Origin: Methylocystis sp. MJC1 | GTDB lineage: Bacteria; Pseudomonadota; Alphaproteobacteria; Rhizobiales; Beijerinckiaceae | NCBI RefSeq assembly: GCF_026427715.1 | Contig: NZ_CP107558.1 | Location: 285,001-349,000 of the forward strand | DNA length: 64,000 nucleotides | Reading direction: 5' to 3' | In this document: piece after piece, positions 9,279 to 19,214 of the stretch | How positions within the stretch are numbered: the first letter of the stretch is position 1 | Layout of the letters: each line of letters opens with the position of its first letter | Notes under the pieces: generated by a model | The model's database searches: none | Told to the model about the DNA's origin: nothing | The model's input: the letters and a program-made list of their open reading frames with translations, nothing else | Position numbers and translations under genes: made by a program

Positions 9279-9530
9279 ATGCAAACGATCGCCCAGTTGA
9301 AGCAGATACGCCAGCAGATGTTCGACGAGCTAAGCAAGATGCCCGAGTATCGGGCCGTCCAGGCGATGAAGAAGTTCATCGACGAGATGGCCGAGATCTA
9401 CGGCTCCGAAGAGCCGATAGTCGAGAATAAGGGCCAGAGCGAAGCAGATCCTGCCTCGAAGGCGATTGAAAAGCGAATTGTCGAGGGCCCTGAAGGCGTG
9501 TCTCAGCGCATCCGAGCCTATTCCCCTTAA
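9279..9530 (+). CDS. Small conserved protein, paralogue of the gene at 37538
   Basis: The 83-residue product has no recognised domain. The ATG at 9279 has a GAAGGGG ribosome site; an earlier in-frame ATG at 9252 lacks one. Its first 42 residues align without gaps to the protein encoded at 37538-37807, with 21 identities by eye, including MQT..QLK, YRA, and FI.EM.EI.G. The second copy lies inside the flagellar cluster, so a role in motility or receptor function is plausible but unproven. It is followed by a chemoreceptor gene. Confidence 0.65.
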   Translation: MQTIAQLKQIRQQMFDELSKMPEYRAVQAMKKFIDEMAEIYGSEEPIVENKGQSEADPASKAIEKRIVEGPEGVSQRIRAYSP

Positions 9531-9701
9531 GCCCTGCGGATTGAGCGAAGACGTTAGGGAAAAATTTGAGTCCCACCGGCCGATCGGTAGGTCTCCGAAT
9601 GAAGGTAACCGCGCCGTCCGCTGATCATGCCGATTCGGCTGGCGTCTCCCCGAAGCCGTTTTTTTAGTATGGCCGACGCCTTCGTGTCAGGAGGCCTTCC
9701 T

Positions 9702-11708
9702 ATGAGAGATATGCCTACGATGGCCTCCAACGCCGCTGGCCTATTTTCGGCCTTGCGCCAATCGCTCTCCGGAACTCTTTCGCGAGCGGCGATCACGTTT
9801 TTCGTCGTGATGGCGCTGATCGACCTTTCGGCTTCTTCATATGCTTTTCTGGCGCTTCGGCAGGAAACGACCGCATCCGCCGCCCGGGAGCAAAGGGAGG
9901 CGAAAAGCGACAGGTTGTTTGCGCAGCTCGTCGAGATGTTGCAGAGCGCAAAATACGACATCGCCCAGGCGCGGTTGTCCCTCGTCGATTTTATGGCGTC
10001 CCGTCACGCTGATGGCCTCGAGAGCGCTTTCCGTGATTTTGGCGCGAACTCCAAGAAATTCTCGCTGCATGTAAAGGCGGCTTTGGAGGCCGCCCGGGCT
10101 CTCGACAGCCCCGATCTTGTCCGAGCTCTGACGCAAGCCGAGAAGAGCATCTACGCCTTTGCGGCGAAGGCGGCCGAAAGCGCAAAAACCAGCGATGCGA
10201 ACGCGCCCGCTGATGGAAAGCTGAAATTCGACCAGCTCGCGCTCTCGGTGCAAATGGCGCTTGATAATACCAAGTCCGAAGTCGATGCGGTTCGCAAACG
10301 CATCGACAGCAATAAAGCGAACGCCGGCCTTGCTCTGGACGAGTTGCGTGCGCGGGCGCAGATCGCTGCGCTTATGGCGATCGGAACGATCATATTGACG
10401 GCTGCGCTTGCTTGCTTGCTGGCGCGGCGCTGGGTGACGCAGCCCTTGGATTGGATCACATTCACTTTTTCGCGGCTCGTCGAAGGTGATCTCAACTACG
10501 ATGTCTACGAGGCTGGCCGAACCGACGAAATCGGCCGTCTGGGAATCGTCTATCGAAAATTCCGCCTCATCGCCAAGGAGAGGCTGCAGGCGCAACATCA
10601 GGCGCTGGAGCAGCAAGCGATCATGGAAGTGGAACGCTCGCGCAGTGACGCCGAGCGGGCCGCCGTCGCCGCTGAACAAGAATTTCTTATCGAGACGCTG
10701 GGAGCAGGGCTTTCGAAAATCGCCGATCACGACCTTTCTTTCCGATTGAGCGGCGAGGTGCCGGGGGCGTATCAACGCTTGCAGCAGGACTTCAATTCCG
10801 CGCTGGAAGCGTTGGAATCTGCGCTCATGAAGGTGCGCGACGGCGCTGGCGTCATCTCCTCCTCGACGGCGGAAGTCGCTTCGGCGGCGGACGATCTGTC
10901 GAGACGCACGGAGCAGCAAGCGGCGAGCCTGGAGGAAACCGCCGCCGCATTGCAGGAGGTCATGACCGCCGTCAGCCGCAACGCGGACGCTGCGAAACGC
11001 ACGCAGGATATTGTCGCGCGCGCGAGATCGGAGGCGCAAAATAGCGGCATGATTGTCCAAGGCGCGACCGAAGCGATGGCCCGCATCGAAAAATCATCGA
11101 CGGATATTGCAAGCATCATCGGGCTCATCGACGAGATTTCCTTCCAGACGAATCTGTTGGCGCTCAACGCCGGCGTCGAGGCTGCGAGAGCCGGCGAGGC
11201 CGGCCGGGGATTCGCCGTCGTCGCCTCGGAAGTGCGCGCGCTCGCGCAGCGGTCGGCGGAAGCGGCGAAAGAAATAAAAGGGCTGATCTTATCCTCGAAG
11301 GCCGAGGTCGCCGATGGAGTTGGTCTCGTCGTCTCCACTGGCGCGGCTTTGGAGCGCATCGCCTCGGAAGTGGTCTCGATCAGCTCGATGGTGTCCGAGA
11401 TCGCCGCCGGCGCCGCGGAAGGCGCTGCGGCAATCCGCCAGATCAATGTCGCGGTCGGGCAGATGGATCAGGATACCCAGAAGAATGCCGCCATGGTCGA
11501 AGAAACGACGGCGGCGAGCCATAGTCTGCGACACGAGGCAGATAAATTGGCGCGCTCTGTCGGAAGTTTCCAGCTGCGGCAGCTCGAGGAGGCCCCCACG
11601 CCCCGGGAAAGAAGCAGGCGGGCGCAGCAATATGCCGTCGCCTCCGGCGCGGCGGCGCGCAAGCTTCACATCCAAGATCCCCAAGAAGCGGATTGGACTG
11701 AGTTTTAA
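9702..11708 (+). CDS. Transmembrane methyl-accepting chemotaxis protein
   Basis: I chose the ATG at 9702 because AGGAGG lies 7 bases upstream; the open frame extends to 9627. There are two membrane helices (residues ~30-50 and ~223-243) around a ~170-residue helical ligand-binding domain of four-helix-bundle type. A HAMP domain follows, then a second HAMP-like segment and the MCP signalling hairpin tip ([20 protein letters not shown]). It ends in DWTEF, an xWxxF tether for CheR/CheB. It senses an unknown periplasmic signal and feeds CheA through CheW. Confidence 0.93.
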   Translation: MRDMPTMASNAAGLFSALRQSLSGTLSRAAITFFVVMALIDLSASSYAFLALRQETTASAAREQREAKSDRLFAQLVEMLQSAKYDIAQARLSLVDFMASRHADGLESAFRDFGANSKKFSLHVKAALEAARALDSPDLVRALTQAEKSIYAFAAKAAESAKTSDANAPADGKLKFDQLALSVQMALDNTKSEVDAVRKRIDSNKANAGLALDELRARAQIAALMAIGTIILTAALACLLARRWVTQPLDWITFTFSRLVEGDLNYDVYEAGRTDEIGRLGIVYRKFRLIAKERLQAQHQALEQQAIMEVERSRSDAERAAVAAEQEFLIETLGAGLSKIADHDLSFRLSGEVPGAYQRLQQDFNSALEALESALMKVRDGAGVISSSTAEVASAADDLSRRTEQQAASLEETAAALQEVMTAVSRNADAAKRTQDIVARARSEAQNSGMIVQGATEAMARIEKSSTDIASIIGLIDEISFQTNLLALNAGVEAARAGEAGRGFAVVASEVRALAQRSAEAAKEIKGLILSSKAEVADGVGLVVSTGAALERIASEVVSISSMVSEIAAGAAEGAAAIRQINVAVGQMDQDTQKNAAMVEETTAASHSLRHEADKLARSVGSFQLRQLEEAPTPRERSRRAQQYAVASGAAARKLHIQDPQEADWTEF

Positions 11709-11972
11709 GGCAAAAAATTTAGCGCCAAGGCGGTGCAACGCCCCGCCACTCAACGGTACCATTTCCGTTTGAACAGCTCGCACTGGGGCCTTGTCAATTC
11801 CCTTCGGGCTGAGAACCCCGAGCGGGGAATTCCAGAGCCCACAAAAAAGCGCTGGTTTTGCTCTGGCTTCCCCATCACGCTTTGCGAGCGTCGCGAATGA
11901 CAGCGAACCAATCAAGCGGATCTTGTATGACTTGATGCCGCGTCTGAACCTTTTCGAAAGAGACCGAAATGA

Positions 11973-12010
11973 CAAAAGACCAGCGCGCCGATTGTGGCGC
12001 GCTGGTCTCT
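11973..12010 (-). terminator. Rho-independent terminator of the globin-coupled receptor gene
   Basis: Read on the minus strand, the 13-bp stem AGACCAGCGCGCC/GGCGCGCTGGTCT with a 6-base loop is followed by TTTTGTC. It lies 35-70 bp after the stop of the receptor gene at 12046. Confidence 0.8.
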
Positions 12011-12045
12011 CCTTATGGGCGCGTTGCGCCTTTAGATTTCGTCGG

Positions 12046-13662
12046 TCAGAACTCTTCCCAGCTCTCTTCCTCGTATCTGGCTTCACGTTCGGCGAGCGCT
12101 GCAGAGCCGCGCGTCTTTAACGCCGGCTTGGTGGCGGGTTTGCGCGCCGGGGCCCGGGGAGCGGCGTGCGACGCAATGGGCTTTCCAGTGTTGAATCGCC
12201 GCACGGCCGCCGCCAGCCGTTCGGTTTCCTGGCCCATGTTTTTCGTCGCCGCGGTTGTTTCCTCGACCATTGCAGCGTTATGCTGCGTCATCTGGTCCAT
12301 CTGATTGATGGCTTCCGTTACCTGACTCAGCGCCAGAGCCTGCTCTCTAGTGCCATCGGCGATCGTGCCGACCACCGTCGCAACGTCGCCTACCTGAGAC
12401 ACGATCGCCTTCAAAGCCCGGCCTGTTTGTCCGACGAGATTGGCGCCTTGCTCGACAGCCGAATTGGACGCGGCGATCAGCCCCTTGATCTCTTTGGCGG
12501 CGTCGGCTGAGCGCTGAGCGAGGGCGCGCACTTCCGAAGCGACGACAGCAAAACCCCTGCCGGCTTCTCCTGCCCGCGCCGCCTCGACGCCGGCGTTCAA
12601 AGCGAGCAGATTCGTCTGGAAGGCAATCTCGTCTATGACGCCGATGATCTGCCCGATGTCTTTGGACGCCTTTTCGATGCGCCCCATTGCTTCGATGGCG
12701 GAGACGATGATCTCGCCGCCCTTTTCGGCGTCCGCCTTCGTCGCCGAAACGATCTCATTGGCGTTCTGCGTGCTGGAGGCGGTCGCTTTGACCGTCGTGG
12801 TCACTTCGGCGAGCGCAGCCGACGACTCTTCCAGTCCCGCGGCTTGAGATTCCGTGCGGCGCGAAAGGTCCTCGGCGGCCGCGCCAATTTCGCTCGTCGC
12901 ATTTTCGATGACCGAAACGGAATCGGAAACGACGATGAAGGCTTCACGCAGTCTTTCGACAGTGTGATTGAATTCCGTTTTGATCTTTTCGAACTCGGGC
13001 GCCAGATCGGCTGTAATTCCGCTTTCGAGATTTCCGTTGGCGAGCCGCTCGAGCGCATAGCTCATCGCCGCCAGCGCCTCTGAACGGTTCTTTTCCTCTG
13101 CGGCCCGGAGCTCCTCTTGCTGGTGGCGTCTCGCTTCCAGCTCCTCGAGATAGACAGATATGGAAAGGTCCATGTCGAGAAAGGTGGCCTTTACAAGGCT
13201 CGAGAGCGCTTCGGCCATTTCGTCAGCGATATTCTGGCCGCGAAAAACGAATCTCGGCCAGCGGTCTTTTACGACCGAATGAATGAGTTGCTCCAGAACG
13301 ACGGCATATCCGCCGATATACCACCGCGGCTCGAGACCCAGCCGCGCATGCGTCTTCCCGACAGCGCGCACGGCCTGGGCATAAGAGTCGCCGAATTGCG
13401 CATCGGCGATCAGGCTCCAGTGCTGTTGCTGGCGGCCTTTGGCGGAGGCCATATGCTGGTTGTCAGCAAAAAACTGCCTCGTTTCCGGCGTTGCGCGCAA
13501 CTTGTCATAGAAAGTTGTCAGCGCGTGGTCGAGAGCTACGTTCAAAAGAGGCTTCAGTTCTCGCAGCCGCGCTTTGGAGCGCTCATCGATGCCAATGAAC
13601 GCAAGCCGTTCATCCATCGATATTGGGGAAACGGAGGTTTGGTGGGCTGGAGACTGGGCCAT
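12046..13662 (-). CDS. Globin-coupled (HemAT-like) soluble chemoreceptor
   Basis: The ATG at 13662 has a GGAAGAGG ribosome site, giving 538 residues; the frame is open to 13788. Residues ~17-165 match the protoglobin sensor of HemAT-type receptors, with [18 protein letters not shown] and [18 protein letters not shown]; His105 is the likely proximal haem ligand. The rest is an MCP signalling domain with the conserved hairpin tip. There are no membrane segments, so it is cytoplasmic. It ends in SWEEF, a CheR/CheB tether-like pentapeptide. Known members sense O2 for aerotaxis. Confidence 0.92.
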   Translation of the reverse strand: MAQSPAHQTSVSPISMDERLAFIGIDERSKARLRELKPLLNVALDHALTTFYDKLRATPETRQFFADNQHMASAKGRQQQHWSLIADAQFGDSYAQAVRAVGKTHARLGLEPRWYIGGYAVVLEQLIHSVVKDRWPRFVFRGQNIADEMAEALSSLVKATFLDMDLSISVYLEELEARRHQQEELRAAEEKNRSEALAAMSYALERLANGNLESGITADLAPEFEKIKTEFNHTVERLREAFIVVSDSVSVIENATSEIGAAAEDLSRRTESQAAGLEESSAALAEVTTTVKATASSTQNANEIVSATKADAEKGGEIIVSAIEAMGRIEKASKDIGQIIGVIDEIAFQTNLLALNAGVEAARAGEAGRGFAVVASEVRALAQRSADAAKEIKGLIAASNSAVEQGANLVGQTGRALKAIVSQVGDVATVVGTIADGTREQALALSQVTEAINQMDQMTQHNAAMVEETTAATKNMGQETERLAAAVRRFNTGKPIASHAAPRAPARKPATKPALKTRGSAALAEREARYEEESWEEF

Positions 13663-13846
13663 AAACGCCTCTTCCGGATGAACGAGAGACCGGGCGGCGC
13701 CCATGTGAATGGGCGTGCGACGGGGGACGGAGACCGATTGCATTCGGCGGCGGAGAGGCGTCATGCCTAATGGAATAGGTAAAAACACCTAGTGGTATCC
13801 AACGAGTAAATGAAAATGAAAATTGCCGCCTGTCTGGGCGTAACCT

Positions 13847-13860
13847 TTGATAATTATCAG
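13847..13860. promoter_or_regulatory. FNR/FixK-like box
   Basis: TTGAT-AATT-ATCAG matches nine of ten fixed positions of the FNR-type palindrome TTGAT-N4-ATCAA and contains the perfect palindrome TGATAATTATCA. It lies 185 bp upstream of the start chosen for the globin-coupled receptor. Regulation of that receptor by low oxygen is inferred. Confidence 0.45.
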
Positions 13861-13880
13861 GCAAGTGCACAATTTTTATG

Positions 13881-13909
13881 AAGGCGCAGGTTCTTTATGC
13901 GCCTTTTCT
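13881..13909. terminator. Stem-loop, possible terminator
   Basis: AAGGCGCA and TGCGCCTT form an 8-bp stem with a 9-base loop. It lies between the stop of the 13940 gene and the receptor promoter region. The T-run follows on the plus strand, so polarity as a terminator for the minus-strand gene is uncertain. Confidence 0.4.
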
Positions 13910-13939
13910 ATGCAGACCGAGAATGCCCGAGTACGATGT

Positions 13940-14485
13940 TCAATCTTCCTTCGAGCCAGGCGTTGGGTTTTCTGCAATCACTCCGCGAGGGGTGATGACG
14001 GTCCAGCGATTATTTTGTCTGAGGATATCTTGGACCCTACCCAGGCCTGCGACGAGCTCTCCCTTTGAGACGCGCATAAGTGAACCGTGGGGGTCTCTGA
14101 TAAGTGCCCAGCCCTCCTCCGCCTCGATGAGCCTGTAATTTGGCAAATCGTTCCGTGTGGGCGCGGCGCTCTTTCCGAGTCCTCCGACCGGGCTGTAATC
14201 AATGCCGTTCTTATTCGCCACAACCAGCGCTGGATTTTCCTGATTGCGCCGAGTCGCGACGGTGGAAGGCCGAGCGAAGATCATCAGATGTTCCGCCCCC
14301 GCGAAGGTCGGAACACGATCAGGGGCGCTGATCATTTGCGCCGCGAAAGCAGTCGCGCCGACGGCGAGCGCGACTGTTCCAACCTGCAAGGCGCGCTCCG
14401 CAACGGGTGTTTGTCGCCGGGCGATCTTGGCAATCGATTTCTTTGTCGAGCGCGGAGTCTGATTGGAAGACGCGGGTCGTTGCAT
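13940..14485 (-). CDS. Single-pass membrane protein of unknown function
   Basis: The product has ~181 residues: a basic cytoplasmic N-terminus, one membrane helix (ALQVGTVALAVGATAFAAQM), then a periplasmic part. The C-terminal ~50 residues (WALIRDPHGSLMRVSKGELV, then RVQDILRQNNRWTVITPRGVI) look like a small beta domain. No family name is assigned. ATG at 14485 was preferred over GTG at 14497. It sits between a chemoreceptor and flgK, so a motility link is possible. Confidence 0.6.
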   Translation of the reverse strand: MQRPASSNQTPRSTKKSIAKIARRQTPVAERALQVGTVALAVGATAFAAQMISAPDRVPTFAGAEHLMIFARPSTVATRRNQENPALVVANKNGIDYSPVGGLGKSAAPTRNDLPNYRLIEAEEGWALIRDPHGSLMRVSKGELVAGLGRVQDILRQNNRWTVITPRGVIAENPTPGSKED

Positions 14486-14939
14486 GGCGGCTCTCACAGC
14501 CTCGAGTTCAGGATAAAAGAATCATCTTCGAGCTTATTCGTATCGCGCCGCAGGCGCGTGTTGAATAATCGAGTTCGCCCTTTGCCGCGCCCATGCAAGC
14601 TTCGCGAAAGCTCAACAAGCGGCCCGAGACGTTCTGTAGAATGCAAGACGAATCTCTTTTTTGTGTTAAACAATGTGTTAAGAGATCGCGGCCTAAATAG
14701 GCCTGCGGAGATCGTTGTTTAGGAGCGCGCCAGCTTCACCTTCGATCACTTGCGCCGCCATGAAGGCGGCCGTCGTTCCCGATTCCGACAAGAGTTGTTC
14801 CGAGTGATGACGGATTCTCTGGGACGATAAGCGCCGCTTATTTCAAATCCGATGCGATGTTTCTTGCGCTTGCGCCTCGCCGGCAAGCGCGTGGGAGCTA
14901 TCGTCTGCGCCGCCGCTCTTTTAGCGAATGGGAAAATTC
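14486..14939. other. Divergent intergenic region upstream of flgK
   Basis: This 454-bp gap holds no convincing gene. It contains a TTAA-N8-TTAA near-miss of the CtrA pattern at 14666-14681 and short GC-rich inverted repeats. It must carry promoters for flgK and the divergent 13940 gene, but no clear -35/-10 pair was identified. Confidence 0.5.
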
Positions 14940-16424
14940 ATGGGCCTCTCGATCGCGGGAATGATCGCCAATACCTCGCTCGGGACGATCTCAAATGAGA
15001 TCAGCATTCTCTCGCGTAACGTGTCGAACGCCAACACGCCGGGCTATGCCACGCGGGTCGCTCAGACGAGCACAGGATCAACGGGCTCGGCGGAGGTGAA
15101 CGGCGTCACGCGCATCACGAACCCCGCCTTATTCAAGAGCCAGCTTCAGTCGACCTCCGGCGGGGCGCAGGCGTCCGCCGTCTATGATGGTCTCTCCACC
15201 ATCGCTCAGTTGCTGAACACCGATAGCAATGGCAACAGTTCGTCGCCGTCTTCCTTTATCGGGAAGCTCTCCAGCGCCTTGCAGACCTATGACGCAGCGC
15301 CGACCGATACGACGGCGGCGACGGGCGTCGTGACCGCGGCGAAGGACTTGGCTAATTCGCTGAACCAGGCCACGGCCACGGTCCAGAGCGTGCGCCAGAA
15401 TGCGGACCGACAGATTGCCGACTCGGTCACGAACATCAACTCGATTCTGGGCAAGTTCGAACAGGTCAACAATGCGATTGTCGCGGGCACAGCCAGCAAG
15501 AAGGATGTCACCGACCTCCTCGACCAGCGAGACTCTCTGCTGACTCAGCTCTCGTCTGAGATCGGCATAACGACGGTCACGCGTCCCAACAACGACATGA
15601 TGATCTTCACGGACAGCGGCGTGACGCTGTTCGAGACGGCTCCGCGTTCGGTGGCGTTCCTGCCCAATCCCGCGCTTACGGCCGGGACAAATGGAAACGC
15701 CGTCTATGTCGACGGCGTGCAGGTGACGGGAAACAGCAACTTCGCCACCAGCGTGCATTCCGGCAAGCTCGCGGGTTTGACGCAACTTCGAGACACTGTC
15801 GCGCCGGCGTATCAAAACCAGCTCGACGAGATTGCGCGTGGACTTGTTTCGGCCTTTTCCGAGAGCGATCAAACCGGCGGCGGCGCGCCTGCGCTTCCCG
15901 GGCTTTTCACTTATCCTGGCGCGACAGCGGTTCCTGGCGCGGCCCTCGTTCCGGGCCTCGCCGGACAGATTCAGGTCAACGCCAACGCCGACCCCAGCCA
16001 AGGCGGCGACCCGACGCGCGTGCGCGACGGCGGAATCTCCGCTCCCGGAAATCCCGCCTATACATACAACACGTCCGGCGGCGCGCTCTATACGGGTCGT
16101 ATCGAGCAGCTGATTTCTTCGCTATCTGCGAATCAGGCCTTCGATCCCAAGGCGTCTCTCAACACCAATACGTCGCTGACCGCTTTCGCGAGTTCTTCCG
16201 ACGGCTGGCTTTCCGCGCAAAAGCAGCAGGCCAGCAGCGCCAATACTTACCAGAGCGCGATGCTCAGCCAGAGCACCCAGGCACTGTCGAACGCAATCGG
16301 CGTGAATCTCGATAGCCAGATGGCCAAAATGCTCGACCTTGAGAACTCGTACCAAGCCACGGCGAAGCTGATGGCGACTGTCGACTCCCTCTATACGACC
16401 CTGTTCAACGCCATCAAACCGTGA
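14940..16424 (+). CDS. flgK: Flagellar hook-associated protein 1
   Basis: FlgK forms the first junction between hook and filament. The N-terminal helix with LSRNVSNANTPGYATR is the standard rod/hook signature. The C-terminus (MAKMLDLENSYQATAKLMAT...LFNAI) is the matching hook-family helix. At ~494 residues it is at the short end of the family range. ATG at 14940 (GGGAAA upstream) was preferred over ATG at 14928, which lacks a ribosome site. flgL follows after 10 bp. Confidence 0.92.
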   Translation: MGLSIAGMIANTSLGTISNEISILSRNVSNANTPGYATRVAQTSTGSTGSAEVNGVTRITNPALFKSQLQSTSGGAQASAVYDGLSTIAQLLNTDSNGNSSSPSSFIGKLSSALQTYDAAPTDTTAATGVVTAAKDLANSLNQATATVQSVRQNADRQIADSVTNINSILGKFEQVNNAIVAGTASKKDVTDLLDQRDSLLTQLSSEIGITTVTRPNNDMMIFTDSGVTLFETAPRSVAFLPNPALTAGTNGNAVYVDGVQVTGNSNFATSVHSGKLAGLTQLRDTVAPAYQNQLDEIARGLVSAFSESDQTGGGAPALPGLFTYPGATAVPGAALVPGLAGQIQVNANADPSQGGDPTRVRDGGISAPGNPAYTYNTSGGALYTGRIEQLISSLSANQAFDPKASLNTNTSLTAFASSSDGWLSAQKQQASSANTYQSAMLSQSTQALSNAIGVNLDSQMAKMLDLENSYQATAKLMATVDSLYTTLFNAIKP

Positions 16425-16434
16425 GTGCAGATCG

Positions 16435-17481
16435 ATGATCTCATCCGTTTCCACAGCGGGTATGTCTACCGCTTTGAGCAATACGATTGTCGATTTGCAA
16501 AAGCGCCTGTCGATCGCCCAGAAAGAACTATCGACCGGACAGCACGCCGACATGAGCGTGTCGATCGGTTCTCAGCTGACGCAGGATTCTCTCCTGCATC
16601 TCAGCGTGAGCGACCTCGAAGCAATCACGGCGAGCAACAATGTGGTTTCGTCTCGCCTCGATATTACGCAGGCATCGCTGCAGAAGTTCTCGACAGACGC
16701 CCAGAGCATGCGAAACGCGCTGATACAGGCCCAAAGCGGATTCAGCAACAGGGGCGCCGTCATCCAGCAGGCGCAAACCTCGCTCAGCACGATGATGTCG
16801 AGCTTGAACGCCTCGAGCGGCGGGGTGTACGTTTTCGGCGGAGTCAAAGGCAACACGGCGCCGATTGCAGATACTTCGTCGGCCCCGCCGAGTGCGGCGA
16901 AGGCGTCCCTCGACGCTGCATTTACGAGCAATTTCGGATTTCCGCCCTCGGACCCGCGTGTTTCAACGATCACGGCGTCGCAGATGAACGCCTTTATATC
17001 CGGTCCGATGGCCGCGTTATTCTCATCGTCGAGTTGGACCGCGAATTGGTCGTCGGCATCGAGCACGCCGCTGCAAAATCGCATATCGATCACCCAAACG
17101 AGCGCTACTTCTGTCACGGCTAACGACGCGTCCTTCCGGAATATCGCGTTCGGCTATACGATGCTGACCAATCTTGGCGTGAGCAATCTGAGCAACGATA
17201 CTTACCAAGCCGTCGTTTCGGCCGCGACAAACTACCTTGATCAAGGCGTATCGGGACTCACCGGGCTACAGGAACAAGTTGGTGTTATGCAGAGCGACCT
17301 GAAAAGCGCCCAGCAAAATATGGGGACTCAAAAGGACTTGTTGAACACCCAGATCGGCACGCTGGAGAATGTCGATCCCGCTCAGGCCTCAGTCACGGTC
17401 ACCAACCTGATGACGCAGATTGAAACGTCTTACTCTCTGACCGCGCGCATTCAGCAGTTGAGCCTCACGAAATATTTGTGA
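16435..17481 (+). CDS. flgL: Flagellar hook-associated protein 3
   Basis: FlgL forms the second hook-filament junction ring. This 348-residue protein has the flagellin-like N-terminal helix (IVDLQKRLSIAQKELSTGQ) and C-terminal coiled coil (AQASVTVTNLMTQIETSYSL...QLSLTKYL). VYVFGGVKGNT, in the first third, is a typical FlgL segment. It is cotranscribed with flgK. Confidence 0.92.
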   Translation: MISSVSTAGMSTALSNTIVDLQKRLSIAQKELSTGQHADMSVSIGSQLTQDSLLHLSVSDLEAITASNNVVSSRLDITQASLQKFSTDAQSMRNALIQAQSGFSNRGAVIQQAQTSLSTMMSSLNASSGGVYVFGGVKGNTAPIADTSSAPPSAAKASLDAAFTSNFGFPPSDPRVSTITASQMNAFISGPMAALFSSSSWTANWSSASSTPLQNRISITQTSATSVTANDASFRNIAFGYTMLTNLGVSNLSNDTYQAVVSAATNYLDQGVSGLTGLQEQVGVMQSDLKSAQQNMGTQKDLLNTQIGTLENVDPAQASVTVTNLMTQIETSYSLTARIQQLSLTKYL

Positions 17482-17523
17482 GGCTTCCCACGGCTACTTT
17501 CAGCGGGCTTGGCGTTCTGCGGC

Positions 17524-17558
17524 CCCGAATGAGGACGCAACAAGCGTCCTCATTCGGG
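17524..17558. terminator. Bidirectional terminator-like hairpin between flgL and ftcR
   Basis: A perfect 15-bp stem, CCCGAATGAGGACGC and its complement with a 5-base AACAA loop, lies between the convergent ends of flgL and ftcR. No long T-run follows on either side. Its placement suggests it ends transcription from both directions. Confidence 0.65.
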
Positions 17559-17569
17559 TTCACCTGCTC

Positions 17570-18259
17570 TTATCTGCTCGCAGCGTCTGCTTGCGACACA
17601 AGGAGATATCCAAGGAACCGCTGGGAGTCGATCGGGTCGAAGCCCAATTTTTTTCGCAGCTTTTTTCGCAGCTTGCTGATGTGGCTTTCGATCACAGTCT
17701 CTTCGACTTCCTCATCGAAGAGCCCGTAAACGGCGTTAAATACTTGGGTCTTGGTCAACCTGCGGCGCTTGTTCAAAACAAGCAGTTCGAGAACGCGTCT
17801 CTCCCGGCGGGGCAGCGGGAAGGGCTCGCCGTCAATCACCGGATCGCGACCATCGAAGAAGACCTGGATACGATCGAACGTCGCATAGTCTTGCCGAGCT
17901 TCGGCGCGCCGCCGAATAGCGTGAACGCGGGCAAGTATTTCGCGCACGTGGATCGGTTTGCGAACAACGTCGTCGACGCCGGCGCTAAACAAGCCGAGCG
18001 TTTGTTCCAAAGACAACGTGTCATTCATCGCGATCACAGGAGCCTGCGAGTGCCGGCGAATAACCCGCGGCAATTCTTCCCGATCAGGGCAATCGCCGAT
18101 CAGAAACGCCTCAACCGCCTGCAAGTCTTTTTCACGCGCCGAGTCGACCCACTCCAAGAATTGCTCGAAGCCAAAACCTGCCGAGAACACACCCTCTTGA
18201 CCAAAACGACTAGTATACGCACTCGTTACAATTTCCCTTTCATCCACAATGATTAACAT
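17570..18259 (-). CDS. ftcR: Flagellar transcriptional regulator FtcR/Rem (OmpR-type)
   Basis: The 229-residue protein has a receiver-like N-terminal domain ([20 protein letters not shown]) and a winged-helix C-terminal domain ([46 protein letters not shown]). These are hallmarks of the Brucella FtcR and Sinorhizobium Rem family, which activate flagellar genes. The usual phospho-acceptor position (AFLIGD) appears to be Gly55, with Asp56 next to it; FtcR proteins are atypical here. It lies beside flgL and is divergent from flgF. Confidence 0.9.
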   Translation of the reverse strand: MLIIVDEREIVTSAYTSRFGQEGVFSAGFGFEQFLEWVDSAREKDLQAVEAFLIGDCPDREELPRVIRRHSQAPVIAMNDTLSLEQTLGLFSAGVDDVVRKPIHVREILARVHAIRRRAEARQDYATFDRIQVFFDGRDPVIDGEPFPLPRRERRVLELLVLNKRRRLTKTQVFNAVYGLFDEEVEETVIESHISKLRKKLRKKLGFDPIDSQRFLGYLLVSQADAASR

Positions 18260-18359
18260 TCGGCGTCTCCCGGCGGATGGGCCAGCATGTCGGGCAGTTC
18301 ATGCGAATCGACCCCTCTACTCGATGTAGTCGTACCGCTGGAGGGTCGTCAACGGCTAA

Positions 18360-18369
18360 GACTTAAGTC
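18360..18369. promoter_or_regulatory. Palindrome in ftcR-flgF intergenic region
   Basis: GACTTAAGTC is a perfect 10-bp palindrome in the 223-bp gap between ftcR and flgF. A short palindrome between a regulator and its likely target is a candidate operator; this is inference only. Confidence 0.25.
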
Positions 18370-18482
18370 AACGCTGGCAGTTACTGGCGTCGGGCCCCTC
18401 TCCAAAAATGCAGCTTCGCGCAAGCCGGGCTGATTATCTTCCGTGCGAATCGCCTTGTGATTACTCGAGAAGAGAATCAAGA

Positions 18483-19205
18483 ATGCTTTCGTCTTATTAT
18501 GTGTCTTTGTCGTCACAGCTCGCTCTCGACAAGCGCATGTCGACGATTGCGATGAATGTCGCCAATGCGAATACTGTCGGATTTCGTGCAGGCGGCGTCT
18601 CGTTTGAGACTACCTTATCCAAAGCGGGCCCGACGCAAACCGCTTATGCTTCCAGCGGGAAGGATTTTATCTCGACGGTGCAGGGGCCGGTGTCGAAGAC
18701 CGACAATCCGCTCGATGTTGCGGTGCAGGGTTCGGGGTGGCTGGCGATTCGAACCCCTAACGGTGTCGCCTATACTCGGGACGGCCGTCTGAAGATGCTG
18801 CAAACGGGCGACGTCCAGACGATCGAGGGGTTTCCTGTCCTGGACGCCGGCAACTCGCCGATCGTCCTGGATCCGACGCAGGGCCCGCCGACGATCTCCC
18901 GCGACGGCATGATCAATCAGGGAGCCAATCAGGTTGGTGCCTTGGGCCTGTTTTCCATAGATCCCAACGCCTCTCTGACAAGAGGGCCGAATTCCAGCGT
19001 GATCCCGTCGACGCCAGCGACGCCAATTCTCGAGTTTTCCCTCAATGGCGTGGCGCAAGGCTTTATCGAGGGGGCCAATGTCAATCCGATAACGGAACTG
19101 ACAAAACTGATTTCCACTTCCCGGTCGTTCGATAATGTGAGCTCCATGACCGATACGTTGGATTCCGCGCAGCAAAACGCCATCCGTACCCTCGGCGGCG
19201 CCTAA
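18483..19205 (+). CDS. flgF: Flagellar basal-body proximal rod protein
   Basis: FlgF is a proximal rod subunit. The product has 240 residues: N-terminal rod motif AMNVANANTVGFRAGGVSFE, central DVAVQGSGWLAIRTPNG (shared by FlgF/FlgG/FlgE), and C-terminal ANVNPITELTKLISTSRSF. ATG at 18483 follows a gaagagaat ribosome site; the upstream open frame is discounted. fliI follows after 9 bp. Confidence 0.93.
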   Translation: MLSSYYVSLSSQLALDKRMSTIAMNVANANTVGFRAGGVSFETTLSKAGPTQTAYASSGKDFISTVQGPVSKTDNPLDVAVQGSGWLAIRTPNGVAYTRDGRLKMLQTGDVQTIEGFPVLDAGNSPIVLDPTQGPPTISRDGMINQGANQVGALGLFSIDPNASLTRGPNSSVIPSTPATPILEFSLNGVAQGFIEGANVNPITELTKLISTSRSFDNVSSMTDTLDSAQQNAIRTLGGA

Positions 19206-19214
19206 GGCGCCGGC

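Noticed and set aside
9837..11060. 407-residue minus-strand frame antisense to the chemoreceptor
   Set aside because: Composition typical of a shadow of GC-rich coding sequence; the receptor strand carries all domain motifs.
11770..11910. Minus-strand LFCGLWNSPLG segment similar to GYFAGLWNASLE of the 8742 protein
   Set aside because: Only a short GLWN match in a frame that overlaps the receptor gene; not enough to call a relic.
14666..14681. TTAA-N8-TTAA upstream of flgK as a CtrA site
   Set aside because: Spacing is eight, not seven, and it is 260 bp from flgK; kept only as a remark.
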